A DNA stretch of 64,000 nt from Isoperla grammatica (GCA_945910005.1 OX246747.1:12925035-12989034), one strand, 5' to 3'. Positions 1-11,665 are shown, counted from the first letter of the stretch. A program made the numbers and translations. Notes: a model not told the origin generated them from the letters alone.

Positions 1-9
1 GCTACTTCT

Positions 10-2382
10 TTGTGTAACATCGGAGGGAAACAGCAGAAGAGAGGAAGACCTAGTGGCGAGGTTCAGAAAGGATTGGAGAAGAAAGCAAAACGATGCCCGT
101 CGTCTGTACAACCACCAAGAGACGTTCGACAGGACTCGACGGATCACTGGCCCAATAGGAACGCGACCAGAAATAGATGTAAAATGCCTGCATGCAAAGG
201 CTTTACCTATTGCATTCGTAAAATTAATCGACAGAAGTTTCTTCCTAAGCTGGTTAATACCAGAAATTTTAAAAATATTGATTGGGAACAGGTAAATAGT
301 GATATTTTGAGTGGGCCCTTTGAGCAAATTAATATGATGGTAAGTGCTAATGATAAATTAGAATTATTTAATAATATTATTTTGGACACTCTTAATAATC
401 ATGCACCAATTTTGAAGTTACGAGTAAAAGGAAAATCGGCTCCATGGTTATCTTCAGAAATTAGAAGATGGATGCACAGGAGGGACCACTTGCGGAAACA
501 ATTCCGTACTTCGAGACAGCAATCCACATGGGATGAGTATAAACATATTCGGAACAAGGTAAATAATTGCATTCGTTTTTCTAAACGTGAGTATTTCAAG
601 TCATCTTTTGATACTGATATTTCTTCGAAATCTTTATGGTCGGTTTATAATAAGTTAACGGGTAATAAATCTAAACAAGGCTGTAATATTTCATCTTTAA
701 GTGAAAATGGAGTATCTTACACATCTAATCATGAAATTTGTAGTCTGTTGCAGAAGAGTTTTTTAGTAAACACTACAGATTACTCCAAAGATATTGGTGA
801 GTTTCGTGATTTGAGTGTACGGGAAGCTGGAAGTCGGCCATTTAAACAGGTAACCAATGATGAAGTTATTTCTGCAATTCGTAGTCTTAAAAATAATAGT
901 GCTGCAGCTTCTTGGGAAGTGCCATGTATTGTTTTTAAGAAATGCTCTTCTATAGTTGGTTTGTTGGCTGTTTTAATATATCATTTCTTTTTCATAGGTG
1001 TTTTCCCGACACGACTAAAATTGGCTAAGGTAACACCCATTTATAAGGGTAAAGGTAAGAAAGATGATAGAAATTCTTATCGGCCAATTTCTACTCTTCC
1101 GATAGTGGGTAAAATCATAGAAAAAATTTTGTATAAAAGATTGCTGAATGAAATTGATTTATCTATAGGTTTAAGTACTAATCAGCATGGTTTCAGAAAA
1201 GGACGATCGACTCAGAGTGCTCTCTTGGCGTTCACTGATTTCATTTCGAAGAAGATTGACTGTCGAAATGGCAAGGTAAGTGCTGTGTTTGTTGATCTTA
1301 GAAAAGCATTTGATTCGGTACCCATTTTACCTCTTTTAAAAAAGTTGAAAGCTAGATATAGTGTTAGCCCACATTTGTTAGCTATTCTCTCAGATTATTT
1401 TCTAAATAGGCAAATGTTTATAAATCTACCTAATTATTCGTCAGATTTTATAGATATTCTGTGTGGAGTTCCCCAAGGTTCAGTTTTGGGGCCACTTTTA
1501 TTTATTCTTTACATTGATGATATATCTGATATAATGTCTGGTATTTCTTATTTGTTGTATGCTGATGATTTGGTTTTTTATTTAGAAGGTACAAATACCG
1601 AAGAAATTGTCAGGAGGCTTCAAGAAATTTTAAGAAGAATGGATAACTGGTTTCTGAGTCAGGAACTCAATATTAATTATAGTAAAACTAATTTTATGAT
1701 TTTTCATAAGGCTAATGATAATACTGTGAATAGATTTCCTCAAGTGTTAACTTGTAATGGTAACATTATTTCTAGAGTATTTGAATATAAGTATCTTGGT
1801 GTTTATTTAGACTGTAGTCTTACTTTTAAAAGGCACTATGAATATGTTTGTAATAGGGTGTCTTCAGCAATAGGTATGATTGTAAGAATGAAGAGATTTG
1901 TGACTGAGAGAATGCTGAGATTACTTGTTGATTCGTATGTTCACTCTATAATTGATTATTGTTTAGTTGTGTGGGCTGTTCGACCATCTGCAGATTATAT
2001 TGTGCTGCAAAGAAGAATAGACCATTTATTTGATGAAGTTCCTTTCCACCAAGACATGCAGGACAATTTTTTGACAATTGATGAGCGAATGAAGTTCCAT
2101 GTGCTGGTAAATACTTTTAAGATGATGAAAGGTATGTATTTAGATGTTATGCCAACTATGTTTAATTTTGTTGAACGTACTCGTGATTCTATATTAACTT
2201 TTACTTTACAGGTTCCTATAATGAATTCCGAGTCGTTCCGCAGGTCATTCTTGTACAGAGGTGTACACTTCTGGAATTCCCTTCCGCATGATCTTCGAAG
2301 CCAGTTTGTGAGATTGCGGCTCCTAGAATTTAGGAATAAGATTGAGTCTGTAATTCTTAAGATGAGAGTTAGGCGTGTTTAA
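10..2382 (+). CDS. CR1/L2-like LINE ORF2, RT domain, endonuclease lost
   Basis: This is the 3' two-thirds of a non-LTR retrotransposon polymerase, which reverse-transcribes its own RNA at a nicked target. The RT boxes lie in order: YRPIST near residue 356, FVDLRKAFDS near 427, GVPQGSVLGPLLF near 486 and the catalytic YADD near 516. The C-terminal FLYRGVHFWNSLP (near 746) is typical of CR1/L2/Jockey-type elements. No apurinic endonuclease domain precedes the RT. Roughly the first 52 residues (to nt 165) do not look like LINE protein: a second frame there (53-180) reads an Arg-rich peptide, so the LINE probably joins other DNA near 165. The LINE frame itself carries no stop over more than 700 codons, which suggests a fairly young copy. 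The clade call rests on motif style only. Confidence 0.85.
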   Translation: MCNIGGKQQKRGRPSGEVQKGLEKKAKRCPSSVQPPRDVRQDSTDHWPNRNATRNRCKMPACKGFTYCIRKINRQKFLPKLVNTRNFKNIDWEQVNSDILSGPFEQINMMVSANDKLELFNNIILDTLNNHAPILKLRVKGKSAPWLSSEIRRWMHRRDHLRKQFRTSRQQSTWDEYKHIRNKVNNCIRFSKREYFKSSFDTDISSKSLWSVYNKLTGNKSKQGCNISSLSENGVSYTSNHEICSLLQKSFLVNTTDYSKDIGEFRDLSVREAGSRPFKQVTNDEVISAIRSLKNNSAAASWEVPCIVFKKCSSIVGLLAVLIYHFFFIGVFPTRLKLAKVTPIYKGKGKKDDRNSYRPISTLPIVGKIIEKILYKRLLNEIDLSIGLSTNQHGFRKGRSTQSALLAFTDFISKKIDCRNGKVSAVFVDLRKAFDSVPILPLLKKLKARYSVSPHLLAILSDYFLNRQMFINLPNYSSDFIDILCGVPQGSVLGPLLFILYIDDISDIMSGISYLLYADDLVFYLEGTNTEEIVRRLQEILRRMDNWFLSQELNINYSKTNFMIFHKANDNTVNRFPQVLTCNGNIISRVFEYKYLGVYLDCSLTFKRHYEYVCNRVSSAIGMIVRMKRFVTERMLRLLVDSYVHSIIDYCLVVWAVRPSADYIVLQRRIDHLFDEVPFHQDMQDNFLTIDERMKFHVLVNTFKMMKGMYLDVMPTMFNFVERTRDSILTFTLQVPIMNSESFRRSFLYRGVHFWNSLPHDLRSQFVRLRLLEFRNKIESVILKMRVRRV

Positions 2383-2730
2383 GTTAAGATTGTTCTACTG
2401 TAAGTGGTTTTTCATCTGTTTTAGATGGAGATGATTGTTGGTCTGCTGGGAATCTACATCCGATTTCCTGAATTCTCTTGATTCAGTTTGATCTCTACTT
2501 ATAACTGGTTCTCGGATCAAGTTTTTCAAGACCATCTTACTTTCAAGATTCGAAGTGAAGATGGAAGGCGTGTGCGGTTTCCCGGGTTGCTTTTACGTGG
2601 AATTTTATTTTTCCCAGATTGCAGTTTCTGATTTTTTGCAATCCTCATTACGTTTGAGCTGGGACCGTTAACAAATCAGTTTTTCTTTTTTTTTTTTTTC
2701 TTTATTCTTTTTTTCTTTTTTCTGCTTTGA
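166..2730 (+). mobile_element. 5'-truncated CR1/L2-like LINE
   Basis: The element comprises the RT frame plus an AT-rich 3' untranslated region from 2383. A T/CT-rich tract at 2682-2725 follows. It is unexpected for a plus-strand LINE tail and may instead be the pyrimidine tract of the downstream BEN gene. No target-site duplication was found. The 3' limit is therefore approximate. Confidence 0.65.
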
Positions 2731-2798
2731 AAAGTTTCATACCACTTAAGAAGCCCTAATTGAAGGGAAAGACAAAATAAAATGTTGTGTCTACATGA

Positions 2799-5700
2799 AA
2801 TATTGGTGAAGTGGGTGCAAATGACATTGAAGAAAAGACGATTTTTAAGGTTAGATGGCCCTTCAATAACACAACTGACCAACCTATATCAGGCCAAGAT
2901 ACCAAAGAAATCAATAAGTTAACCACTACATGGAAGACTGTCCCAGCAGTGGTATTGGCAATGGGAGGTAAGTACATGCTAAGCTAGGCCTAGGCCCTAT
3001 AGGCCTAGGTCTAGGCCTGGGCCCACATGTTTCAGTTACATTAGAATGTCTACCTTGACCTAGGTCTAGTGTTTGGGGCTATAGGCTTATTAAAAACTTA
3101 AACCTTAGTTCTATAGTTTAGGCCCGCTATGCCTGATATTTGTCTAGGCCCTAGGCTGCAGTGCTTAGGCCTAGGCTAGGCAGCTATGCCCGTAGCATAG
3201 GGCCTAGGCCATATAATTAAAGCCAAAGTGCATGTATGCTTAGGCCTATAGCTATTCACTAGGTCTAGGCCCTAAGCTTAGGCATGGTTGTATTTATATA
3301 GTTATATACATGCCTGGTAGGCCTATATAGACAGCAAGAAATAGGATGCGAGATGACTTGACCCGTGTAACGTCACTCGATAGAAGATGCATCGCTTGAC
3401 GAAATGTTAGGAACGCATACGGCCGCTGGTAGGCCTATAGGCCTAGGCCTACTTGTTAGTTAGCCCGTTTGATTTTCGACACCTAGCTTTTGTAACGCCT
3501 TGGAAATTTATCTCTTTTCGAGAATTATGGCGAGACTATATGACTCGTCTTGAACCTTCAAATGTTATATTGCATCCGTTCAATCAAACCATTGTACGAC
3601 GAGTACGCATCGTCAATAGATGCCATACATAACGGCTGTTTAAATTTTTTTATCATGCACTTGTGAACAAAAAATGCTGATAATAGGCCTAGGTCCTATG
3701 CTTTCATATCAAGATCGCGTGATTGCAATTTGGATATGTCCCGTAAGTTTCATTGTATATCGATATGTATATCGATACGATAACAATATGCGTATCATTG
3801 CAATAATCATACGATATTATTTAGCGCTGCATCGTGATTATCGGCAGTAGCGCGCGAATATCATTCACAAATGAAAGAAGCCTGCAACATCTGTTGACAC
3901 GAGCGGCTTTACAATGTAATTTTACGGCAATTTTACGATGTATTAGGCAAAGACAGACACATAAGTTATTTTTTCTGTTCCAAAATGCTTTATAAAATGT
4001 GCAACATATCTAAGGCCAATGCACAGATTTTTTGTCACAATATATATGATGATATTTGTATTTACTTAAAAAATATAATATCGTGGCGATAATAAGTGCT
4101 TACGATATTATCGCAATATGTCGCGATATTTTTTTTTTATCTACGATTATCGATATGACTTTTTCATCATACCGCATCCCTATATACAAAACTAGTCTTG
4201 GCCACATGCGTCCTAGGTCTGTCTAGTCCCCTTATTTATTTTAAGAATTAGGCCTATATTATAAACTGATTTTTTATTTTAAGAATGGACTGAAATGTCA
4301 ACAGCTGGAAGCAACTTTGTTAAATATGGGACAACAAAATCGACAAAAGAACAAAGAAAAGAGCTGGCAAGTCTAAAGCAGAAGGATGAACCAGGATTTA
4401 AAGAAAAAAATAAAGACCAGAAGCCTAAACAAGTACGTATTAGTATAGCCCAATATTTATAAACTGATACTGGTATTTATAAATTTAAACTTTGAATAAA
4501 GATTGATACATTGAAGGGTTATAAAGAAGTAAACAGGCACTATGTATGTGTCTCATGCAACCTGTGGTATTTGTTTTTTCATAAGGTCAACAAAAAACAC
4601 AAGGCATCCCAAAAACCTGCTAACACTTCCCAGCAGACCCAGCTCAGCAACAGAATTCTGACGCAGAAGCCTGACATAGCTGTTACAGTTGGCAGTGACT
4701 CAGCTGACTGTGAAGAACAGGTAGCTGCCCTTGGGCTATATGTATAGTATTGAAAACTAGATCTAGCTAATTTACAGTTGCTCGTCAAAATATAATTAAT
4801 TGAACATGGAAGTTAATGGAAACAATGAATTCTGGTATGCATGCATTATTTTTAACATTTACATTTTGCTATATGATGATGCCTTCACTTCAGCCTTGCT
4901 TGCCAGTAAACATAGCCGGCCTTCATCTTCAGATGAAGATGAATTTGGCACATATGAGCCCCCCTACAAACGCGACAAGTCATCTTTAATCAACCAGGTG
5001 ACCACGCTGAAAGTGGAAAGTAAGATGTTGAGGAAAGAAAACTCGCAACTGTGAGATAGTTTTCGTTTGTTTGATGGTATGGACTTTTACTTTTTTTATA
5101 ATTACTTGCAAGATCCCAAAGATCAATCTGTAAGACTGTTGTGGAACCTGTAAACATCCCTAAAGTAGATGCAATGTGCACATATAAATTAATTGAAATA
5201 ACTAACTTAGTGCCTATATAGGCCTACTGATGTCAATGGATAATTCATGACTAGAATTTACTGTGTTTCTTGTTTGTGTTCTTCAACCAACATGGCTTAT
5301 TTTGCCTAATGCAATGCAATTTTTATATCACAGGACTGCCAAAGCTTGTCGAGGTATGCAGCAAGGTGGCAGCTCGTTTGGAGAAAGCTGGCCGCCACGG
5401 ACATACATCCAAAAAATCTTTACCCCTGATCCCCCCTCCCCCCCAGTCGGAGAGATAGAGAACCCGCGCAAGCATTCTATAAAAAAACATAATGCACTAG
5501 CTGGCTCAACTGCACCCTACAAAACTCCAACACATGCTAAGCGAGAGCCAAGCACCTGCAGTTGTAGGCCTACAACTTCAATGCCAACAAAACCATTCTT
5601 TAAGTGTGCTAAACATTACAAAGAGCACATTAGAATGCTGCACATTACATGAGAATGTCGGAGTTACCAATTTACTTGTACTTAACTAGTTATGTATTTT

Positions 5701-6631
5701 TTCAGATACTACTAATGAACTTGTTGGTTCACCCAATGACTTAATAGCAGCCGAAACAGTTACTTACATGGATGCCACCAGCAGCCCAATGCAAATAGAA
5801 GTTGTCAATGATAATAAACAAGATTCGTCGGTAAGAGAAACTGTGTTTCTATAGCCTTAGTTTGTATATCGTTGGTAAATGTTCATTTATGTTTCTTTAT
5901 GTTTTTGACGTGCATACTATTCTTTGGTTCTTCAAATCACCATTGTATATTAATTTGCTTTTACAATTTGAGAATTTGTATCTTTAAATTGAATTTAACT
6001 TATCTGCCAAACAATTTTGGTAGCCAATAATTGAATCGCACATCACACAAATATTTTGTCTGCTTTGATAAAAGTGTAACAGTATTTAATTGGAATTGTA
6101 TATCCTTACAGGTTATTGATCTTGGCCACGGAGTAACTGTCTCAAAAGACAAAATGTTAAATTGTAACATCAAGTCGTGGACAAAATTCACCTGCGACCT
6201 GATGGGAATTTTGTTTACTAGGGATGAGATGAGGTCATCGTCTCTGACTGGCATGGCGACTAACTTTGCAAGAACCATGGGCGCAAAAAACAAACTTGAC
6301 CCGATAAGGGTTGCAGCAATAGTCGGTAAGAATTTAACTTGGCGCGTTTCTTAGTTGCCATATAGATAGGGCTATGTATTATGATAAACACATATTACAC
6401 ATACCCTCTAGCCTACATGTAACAGCGGTATGAATTGAGATTTTTTTAATTTATCTTTTTTAAGGTTACATCAAGCAAAGATATTCGGCCCTGGATATAT
6501 CAGAAGAGGACGTGCTTAAAACCATTAAGCAAAAACTAAATAACATGGCCAAAAACTTGAAAGCAACGCCACAAAACAATGCCGAGCCTTTGGGCGAGGA
6601 TCCTATGGGCGAGGATCCTATGGCCACCTAA
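2799..6631 (+). CDS. BEN-domain protein, multi-exon gene
   Basis: BEN domains bind DNA or mediate protein contacts in chromatin repressors. The exons I can support are about 2799-2967, 4284-4432, 4586-4720, 4894-5050, 5334-5353, 5706-5830, 6112-6325 and 6465-6631 (stop TAA). The joins 2967/4284, 4432/4586, 5050/5334, 5353/5706, 5830/6112 and 6325/6465 all agree in phase and use GT..AG. The 4720/4894 join does not, so a microexon or another splice site is missing there. The BEN domain is in 6112-6520: VIDLGHGVTVSKDKML, then FTCDLMGILFTRDEM, SSLTGMATNFAR and LDPIRVAAIVGYIKQRY. The exon at 4894 is Ser/Asp-rich followed by a Leu/Lys coiled-coil stretch. The first exon ends TWKTVPAVVLAMGG, which resembles the N-terminal module of some invertebrate BEN proteins. 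I find no confident start codon. No disabling mutation is seen in the BEN exons. It could be a host gene or a captured copy. Confidence 0.75.
2979..3460. repeat. AGGCCTAGG palindrome-rich low-complexity tract
   Basis: Overlapping AGGCCT and CCTAGG palindromes recur densely through this intron of the BEN gene. Smaller islands of the same motif occur at 3688, 8711, 14250, 15240, 37680 and 43820-43980. It is a compositional repeat of this genome, with no gene in it. Confidence 0.8.
3738..4190. repeat. ATCGATA-rich inverted-repeat element, MITE-like
   Basis: Both ends are rich in ATCGATA and CGATAT motifs in opposite order: TATATCGATACGATA near 3765 and ATTATCGATATGAC near 4147. The right end reads, on the minus strand, GGGATGCGGTATGATGA, a style seen in hAT-type termini. 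It lies in a BEN gene intron. No target duplication could be defined, so this is a tentative call. Confidence 0.35.
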
Positions 6632-7298
6632 CTTTAGCTATAAATTGTATTATTATATGAGCAACCCAAGACTACCTTATGATGTTTTCCACTGAGCTAA
6701 GCTGAGTGCGCCTTGAAACGTCACAGTCACGTGATGCACGGCACCAGTGTTGCCCTCAGTGCAAATCCCAGTGGAACATATTTATTTTTTCAGTGCAACA
6801 AATTGGCGGTAAAAGTGATAAAAATCATGATGTTTAAATGACATGAAATGCATTTTAAGGGATAACAAAGCAACTTAACTCAAGTTACATGTAGCTGAAG
6901 GTACAGTCGTTAACCACTACGAAAATACTTGGCAGTTCCATTTCCGCAAACAATTTTCGCGCGTCTATGGCCGCCATATTTGCACTGAAAACACCGCACT
7001 GACTCCCGAAGCCCTGCGGCTCAGTGCGGCAAGAGCGCCAGTGGAATACCACGCGAAACCTGCACGAGTGCAAACGTTACCAGTGGGACGTGCGACTCGC
7101 ACTGCACCAGTGCGGCCAGTGAAAAACGCCATTACATGTGCTTTCGTCACAGGCGAGGTATTCGTAGCCAATCATGCAGCGATCGGTATTTGCACGCTAT
7201 TGTCTCGGGCGGTTCCCTGGTTGGCTATAAGTGCCTCGTCGGTGACGACAGAATATGTAAGGTAGTCTTGGGTTGCCTATATTATTGCGTATGTACGC
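6632..7298. other. Intergenic, no gene recognised
   Basis: This stretch follows the BEN gene. It has higher GC at 6900-7200 and recurring CCAGTG/CAGTGC words, but I see no convincing reading frame or repeat boundary. Confidence 0.5.
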
Positions 7299-8010
7299 AC
7301 TAGGAACACGCTCTGTATTACGCATTGATACGCGAGCGCGTCCATATCTACAAACTTTCTGGTGAAAAGTTCTTAAAGCTAATAAAAACAACAATTTACA
7401 ACAATTCAAGAATGCGCATTGCAAAAATTTGTCTAAATTCAATAGCTTTTATACTTTCCGACATTGTAATTCCGTCTAGTGTTTTCAACACGGTCCGCCG
7501 ACGCTACTATAACAGTTATTGACAGCAATTGAAATGTATTTCTGCCTCTAATACGTATCAGATCGCGTTTAAATTAGTATATTCGTGACTGGAGGAAAAT
7601 GTACTATAATATAGCCACCTCACCTTTTGCCGTTAGTGTCAGAAAAATATTATCGAGTAACTTTTGTGTAACTTTGCCAATACTTATCACTCAGATAGCC
7701 ATAACTTATATGAACATACATTCGTGACCGGAACAGTCTTTGTAAAAATATAGCTGTCTTACATTTTGCCGTTATTTTGTTTCAGAAAAGTATTTTGCAG
7801 TATAACTATGGTGTAAACTTTGTAACTTTTCTAACGATTTTGCCACAAAACTATACACCTTCAATCCACATCGAGGCTTGTGGATGGTCCAAATTTCAAG
7901 TTGATCGGATTTTCCGTTTGACCGCTATCGACAGACATAAAAAAAAAGCAAACAAACAGAACGAAGTGCCATAAAGGTCTAATGGAGACGCTCGCAATTC
8001 GCTCGCTTAA
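7299..8010 (+). repeat. E715 dispersed repeat, copy A
   Basis: It is about 710 bp, begins CTAGGAACACGCTCTG and ends TCGCTCGCTTAA. A second copy lies at 34782-35507. Both copies keep a short open frame near the left end (7325-7522 here) encoding a similar peptide that includes NNSRMRIAKI. Both end after a phrase predicting KLIKTT-type residues and an A-rich AT segment. The frame may be chance. The mechanism of movement is unknown. Confidence 0.7.
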
Positions 8011-8234
8011 TAATTGTGTGTACATGTTATTCTATAACTATACTAACAAATAAACGTTTATGATGCGCAGGAATGTTCACCCACCAAAGAAATACACAAC
8101 TGTGGAGTTGCCTAGCAACAAATTGTCGGTCTGCATGTGATGTCACAGCAACATATTGTAACTAATGCTTATTAAACTGTACATGAGCACAGAACTTGTG
8201 TGTAGTAATTTTTGAGTAAATAACTACTGAACCC

Positions 8235-8530
8235 GTGTAGTGTACTTCTGAGAAGTACAACTTTTGAAAAGTTCACTTCTGAGTAGTATTACTTCTGAAA
8301 GGCTCACTTCTGAGTAGTGACACTTTTGAGAAGTTTGCCTCCAAGTAGTAGAACTTCAAAGAAGTTCACTTCTGAGTAGTAAAACTTCTGTGTAGTTTTT
8401 TAAAGTAGTTTACAGTAGTTATTTTCCCTTTTGAGAAGTAACTTCTGAATAGTAAAACTTGGGAGAAGTTTGTTCGAAAAAACTTGTGAGAAGTTTGTTC
8501 GAAAAAACTTCTGAGAAGTTTTTTTTTAAT
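8235..8530. repeat. Degenerate ACTTCTGAGAAGT tandem array
   Basis: About a dozen imperfect 20-30 bp units built on ACTTCTGAGTAGT or ACTTCTGAGAAGTT run head to tail. The core is itself near-palindromic, so single-stranded DNA here could form small hairpins. Confidence 0.75.
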
Positions 8531-8771
8531 AGTTTTCAGTATTTATTTTTTGTAAGGGCCGGCCCAGACGGGCTTGTCGTGTTCGAGAAATCACGATCTA
8601 GGAAAGGCCTAAAATTATACCTACATGTCCAGGACAGGTACTTGCTTTTAGACATACTTGCGCCATGATTGTGTTTCTGCCAGTATGTTCAAGCATGACG
8701 GCAGGATCTAGGCCTAGGCCTAGCCTAGCTACCCTAGTATTAATTTTGTCTGTAATTATTAGTGTGTTCGA

Positions 8772-9064
8772 TTGATGGATTGATTAATGGGGCTAAACGT
8801 CTCATATTCGTGCAAGAATGGCTTATCGAGACGATGAGCGGGTGATAATAAAGATGAGGATGAAGAATAAAGCCACATCCGAATCAGATCCATTGTACGT
8901 CGCGTGGGTCGTCATACGGGAGTCCAGCAAGGGAGGGCAGGGCCAAGTGGAGGGAGAAATATTCAGTGGCACAGTGGGAGGGAATGGACAGGGTCTCTTT
9001 TCGTCGCCTCTTACGACTAGCAGAGTCACTCTGGGCCTATTCTTCCCCGGCCCAGACGGGCTTG
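8772..9064 (-). mobile_element. RZ-SINE copy, type A body, module C
   Basis: It is flanked by a 10-bp direct repeat GTGTGTTCGA (8762-8771 and 9065-9074). The minus-strand order is module C (GTCGTAAGAGGCGAC hairpin), type A body, then a GACGTTTAGCCCC block and an AATC-rich tail. A similar 5' end plus the same flank occurs at 8560-8610, which indicates a local duplication. Confidence 0.8.
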
Positions 9065-9065
9065 G

Positions 9066-9837
9066 TGTGTTCGAGAAATCACGATCTGGGATAGGCCTAG
9101 GCCTAGCGTATCTGGGTTTTCACCGGGTTATTTTCTTCCCCTTGATTTTGAGCAACACTCACTCACAATCGGTATTTAAGTCATGTCGTTTATGGAATAA
9201 GGCGTAAAAATGTCAAACCATAGAATTTATTACGGTTTTAATCATATACCTTACGATGGGTTATGAACAGTTGCATTAAAATATACACTTAGCTATAATA
9301 AACCATACCGCTTACGGCTTAAGCCTTATACCCAAATGTGAATGATCCCTTATGCTTATTTTGGGTAATTCGTCCATAGAGGCTCTCACGCCTGCAGGCT
9401 CTTTGAGTATGCATGACTTTTCTCAGCTGGCTGACACCCCCAGCTCGAGGAGATTTTTGGAAAAAGCAAACTGCATCTACTTTTGCCAGCAAATTACTTT
9501 TCCCACCTGCCTGACATCCCTAGCTGTAGAAAAAGCAAATATTTTTGGGTCTTAGTATGAAGACCCATATGGAAGATTTACCCTTTTTTCATAAGAAACA
9601 CCTTCCTTTCTCCGGCCACGGTGCGAGGGAAACATTATATTGGCGCTCAACAAGGTAAAAGTACATCAGAACAATGCAGTGATTTATAACAAGTGTGTCT
9701 AATTCTAATTTGCATGATTAAACCGTGTATTTTACTACCGGTAAATACTCTTTTGTAGAACCTAATGTATTGTAGAACTATTATTTCACTACATATGGCA
9801 TTCGTATCTTATTAGTTACTTGGATAGTTGATTGATA
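9066..9837. other. Intergenic, no gene recognised
   Basis: No repeat boundary or convincing frame is seen. The segment 9100-9340 is AT-rich and 9360-9560 carries an unsupported short frame. Confidence 0.4.
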
Positions 9838-9935
9838 TTTTGGCTTTACGTCCCATATTTTTGCAACTTGGATAATGAAGACGATGAGTTGGTGAAATAT
9901 GAAGATGAAATAGGGGGCCATTTGGATGGATGGAT
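9838..9935 (-). mobile_element. RZ-SINE fragment, type B body
   Basis: Only the tail-proximal part of the type B body remains: GTCCCATATTTTTGCAACTT then AAGACGATGAG and GAAGATGAAATAGGGGG. It abuts the next copy. Confidence 0.65.
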
Positions 9936-10220
9936 GGATTAATGGGGCTTAACGTCTCATATTTGTGCAAAAATGGCTAATCGAGACGATGGGCGGGTGA
10001 TCATGAAGATGACAAGATGATGATGAAGAATAAAGCCACATCCGAATCAGATCCATTGTACGTCGCGTGGGTCGTCATATGGGAGTCCAGCAAGGGAGGG
10101 CAGGGCCAAGTGGGAGGAGAAATATTCAGTGAGACAGGGGGGGGGAGGGGGGTCTCCTTTCGTCGCCTCTTACGACTAGCAGAGTCACTCTGGGCCTATT
10201 CTAACCCGGGCCGGGACGGG
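9936..10220 (-). mobile_element. RZ-SINE copy, type A body, module C
   Basis: The type A body is followed by module C, ending in GGGCCGGGACGGGCA. It is joined directly to a copy of the intron of the small gene found at 21.3-22.2 kb. Confidence 0.75.
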
Positions 10221-10505
10221 CATTGTATCCTGATGTTAAATTATTTTATTATTTTAAATAGAAACTGAATATTTTCTTACCAAATTGCGGTTAAAGTTAA
10301 AAATCCAAAATTTGTTTTCGATGACGGCCTTGTTAGTGCCGATCGTGTTGTACCACAAGGTGCCGGGTTAACTCGCGGCGCTGCGCACACAGCGACATAA
10401 GCAAAACGCACACACACAATAGTTGTACGGGACGCCAACAACGCCCGGTTGTTGCACCCTACTGTTGCACAACACAGAATAAAAACTAAAAGCGCTATGC
10501 CCAGG
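10221..10505 (+). pseudogene. Deleted copy of the two-exon small gene
   Basis: The segment matches 21790-21920 and 22090-22300: the intron sequence, then a jump from GTGTTGTA to CCACAAGG that removes most of exon 2, then the exon end and 3' flank. The surviving exon piece has a TAA in frame (after GTGCCGGGT). It is a broken duplicate of the gene at 21332-22166. Confidence 0.65.
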
Positions 10506-10514
10506 AGTGGACCT

Positions 10515-11290
10515 GCAGGGCGATTCTCTAAGGTCTATGGTAAATTAAACGCCCTTTTAGGACGTTACGAGCCTAACTGCATTGAGTTAGCGATTCTCTA
10601 CCGTGTTTTATCGACAAAGACCGTTACCACCTACATTAAAAGTAGCGCGCTACATACCCCTGCCTTTAAACGTGCGATAAGAAAACATGGCGGACTTTTC
10701 AAGCCGTTTCATGTTCACTTCAGCTTTATAACTTATTGATTATAGAAATTCGTTGTGTGTATCGATACAATGATACGATGTTTATATCTAAAAATATGTG
10801 TTTGAGTAAGGAAATATAATTTTTAGTTATGTGACAAAAGTCTAGAAGTAATTTTGTATCATAACCCTACTTTCCTAGTTTGGCCGTGCCGTCCTTAGAC
10901 CAGCAGGGCGATTCTCTAAGGTCCATGGTAACTTTAACGCCCGTTTTGGACGTTACGAGCCATACCGCTATAAGTTAGCGATTCTCTACCGTGTTTTATC
11001 GACCAAGACCGTTACCACCTACGTTAAAAGTAGCGCGCTCCATATCCCTGCCTTTAGACGTGCGATATGTGTGCGATAAGAAAACGTGGCGGACTTTTGA
11101 GCCGTTTCATTTTCACTTTAGATTTTCAACTAATTGATTATAAAAATTTGTTGTGTGTATCGACCGAAATATACGATATTTACCTTTAAAAATATATGTA
11201 TAAGTAAGAAAAAATAATTTGTAGTTTTCTAATAAAAGTTTAGAAATAATGTTATTATCCTAACAATACTTTCCTAGTTTGGCCGTGCCC
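10515..11290 (+). repeat. Tandem duplication, two ~388-bp units
   Basis: Unit 1 (about 10515-10902) and unit 2 (about 10903-11290) each begin GCAGGGCGATTCTCTAAGG and end TTTCCTAGTTTGGCCGTGCC, at about 85-90% identity by eye. GGGCGATTCTCTAAGG has the look of a PIF/Harbinger terminus. The array leads straight into a Harbinger transposase, so it is probably a duplicated 5' end of that element. Confidence 0.75.
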
Positions 11291-11401
11291 ATAGAGATAG
11301 GCCTAGGGCCCTACCACTGGCCGTGCCATCACGTCAAGAAGAAGAAGTGGAAAGGCCTAGACTGTCAAACCGAGTTTAGTTGTCACTTGTCAAGCTCTGC
11401 A

Positions 11402-11665
11402 ATGGCTAACGTTGAGGCATTTTTTCGTTTGCTAGACGTATTAAATCAGCATAATGCAGAGGACAGGCAGTATTTGCGCCTTCATAGGAGACATTTGCGT
11501 GACACCTTTAACCCCTTTGAAATGCCAGATCAACGCTTTAGAGAGATTTTTCGCCTCTGTAAGGAAGCAGTTGTGTATATAACAGATCGTCTACGGCCTC
11601 ATTTGCGTAGGAGAATGCGCAGGTCGTCAGTCACCACGTATATCACAGCCTTCATTTCGTTTTGA
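11402..11665 (+). pseudogene. PIF/Harbinger transposase, N-terminal fragment
   Basis: The frame from ATG 11402 predicts 87 residues with FEMPDQRFREIFRLCKEA and VYITDRLRPHL, the helical N-terminal part of HARBI1-type transposases that precedes the DDE nuclease. The frame stops in unrelated sequence and no nuclease domain follows, so only the first part survives. The right neighbour is the RNase H-type LINE at 11755-13775. Confidence 0.7.

Noticed and set aside
1..165. Start of the first frame as LINE ORF1 or endonuclease
   Set aside because: Residues 1-52 show no endonuclease motif and a second frame looks equally protein-like, so the junction with the LINE is placed near 165.
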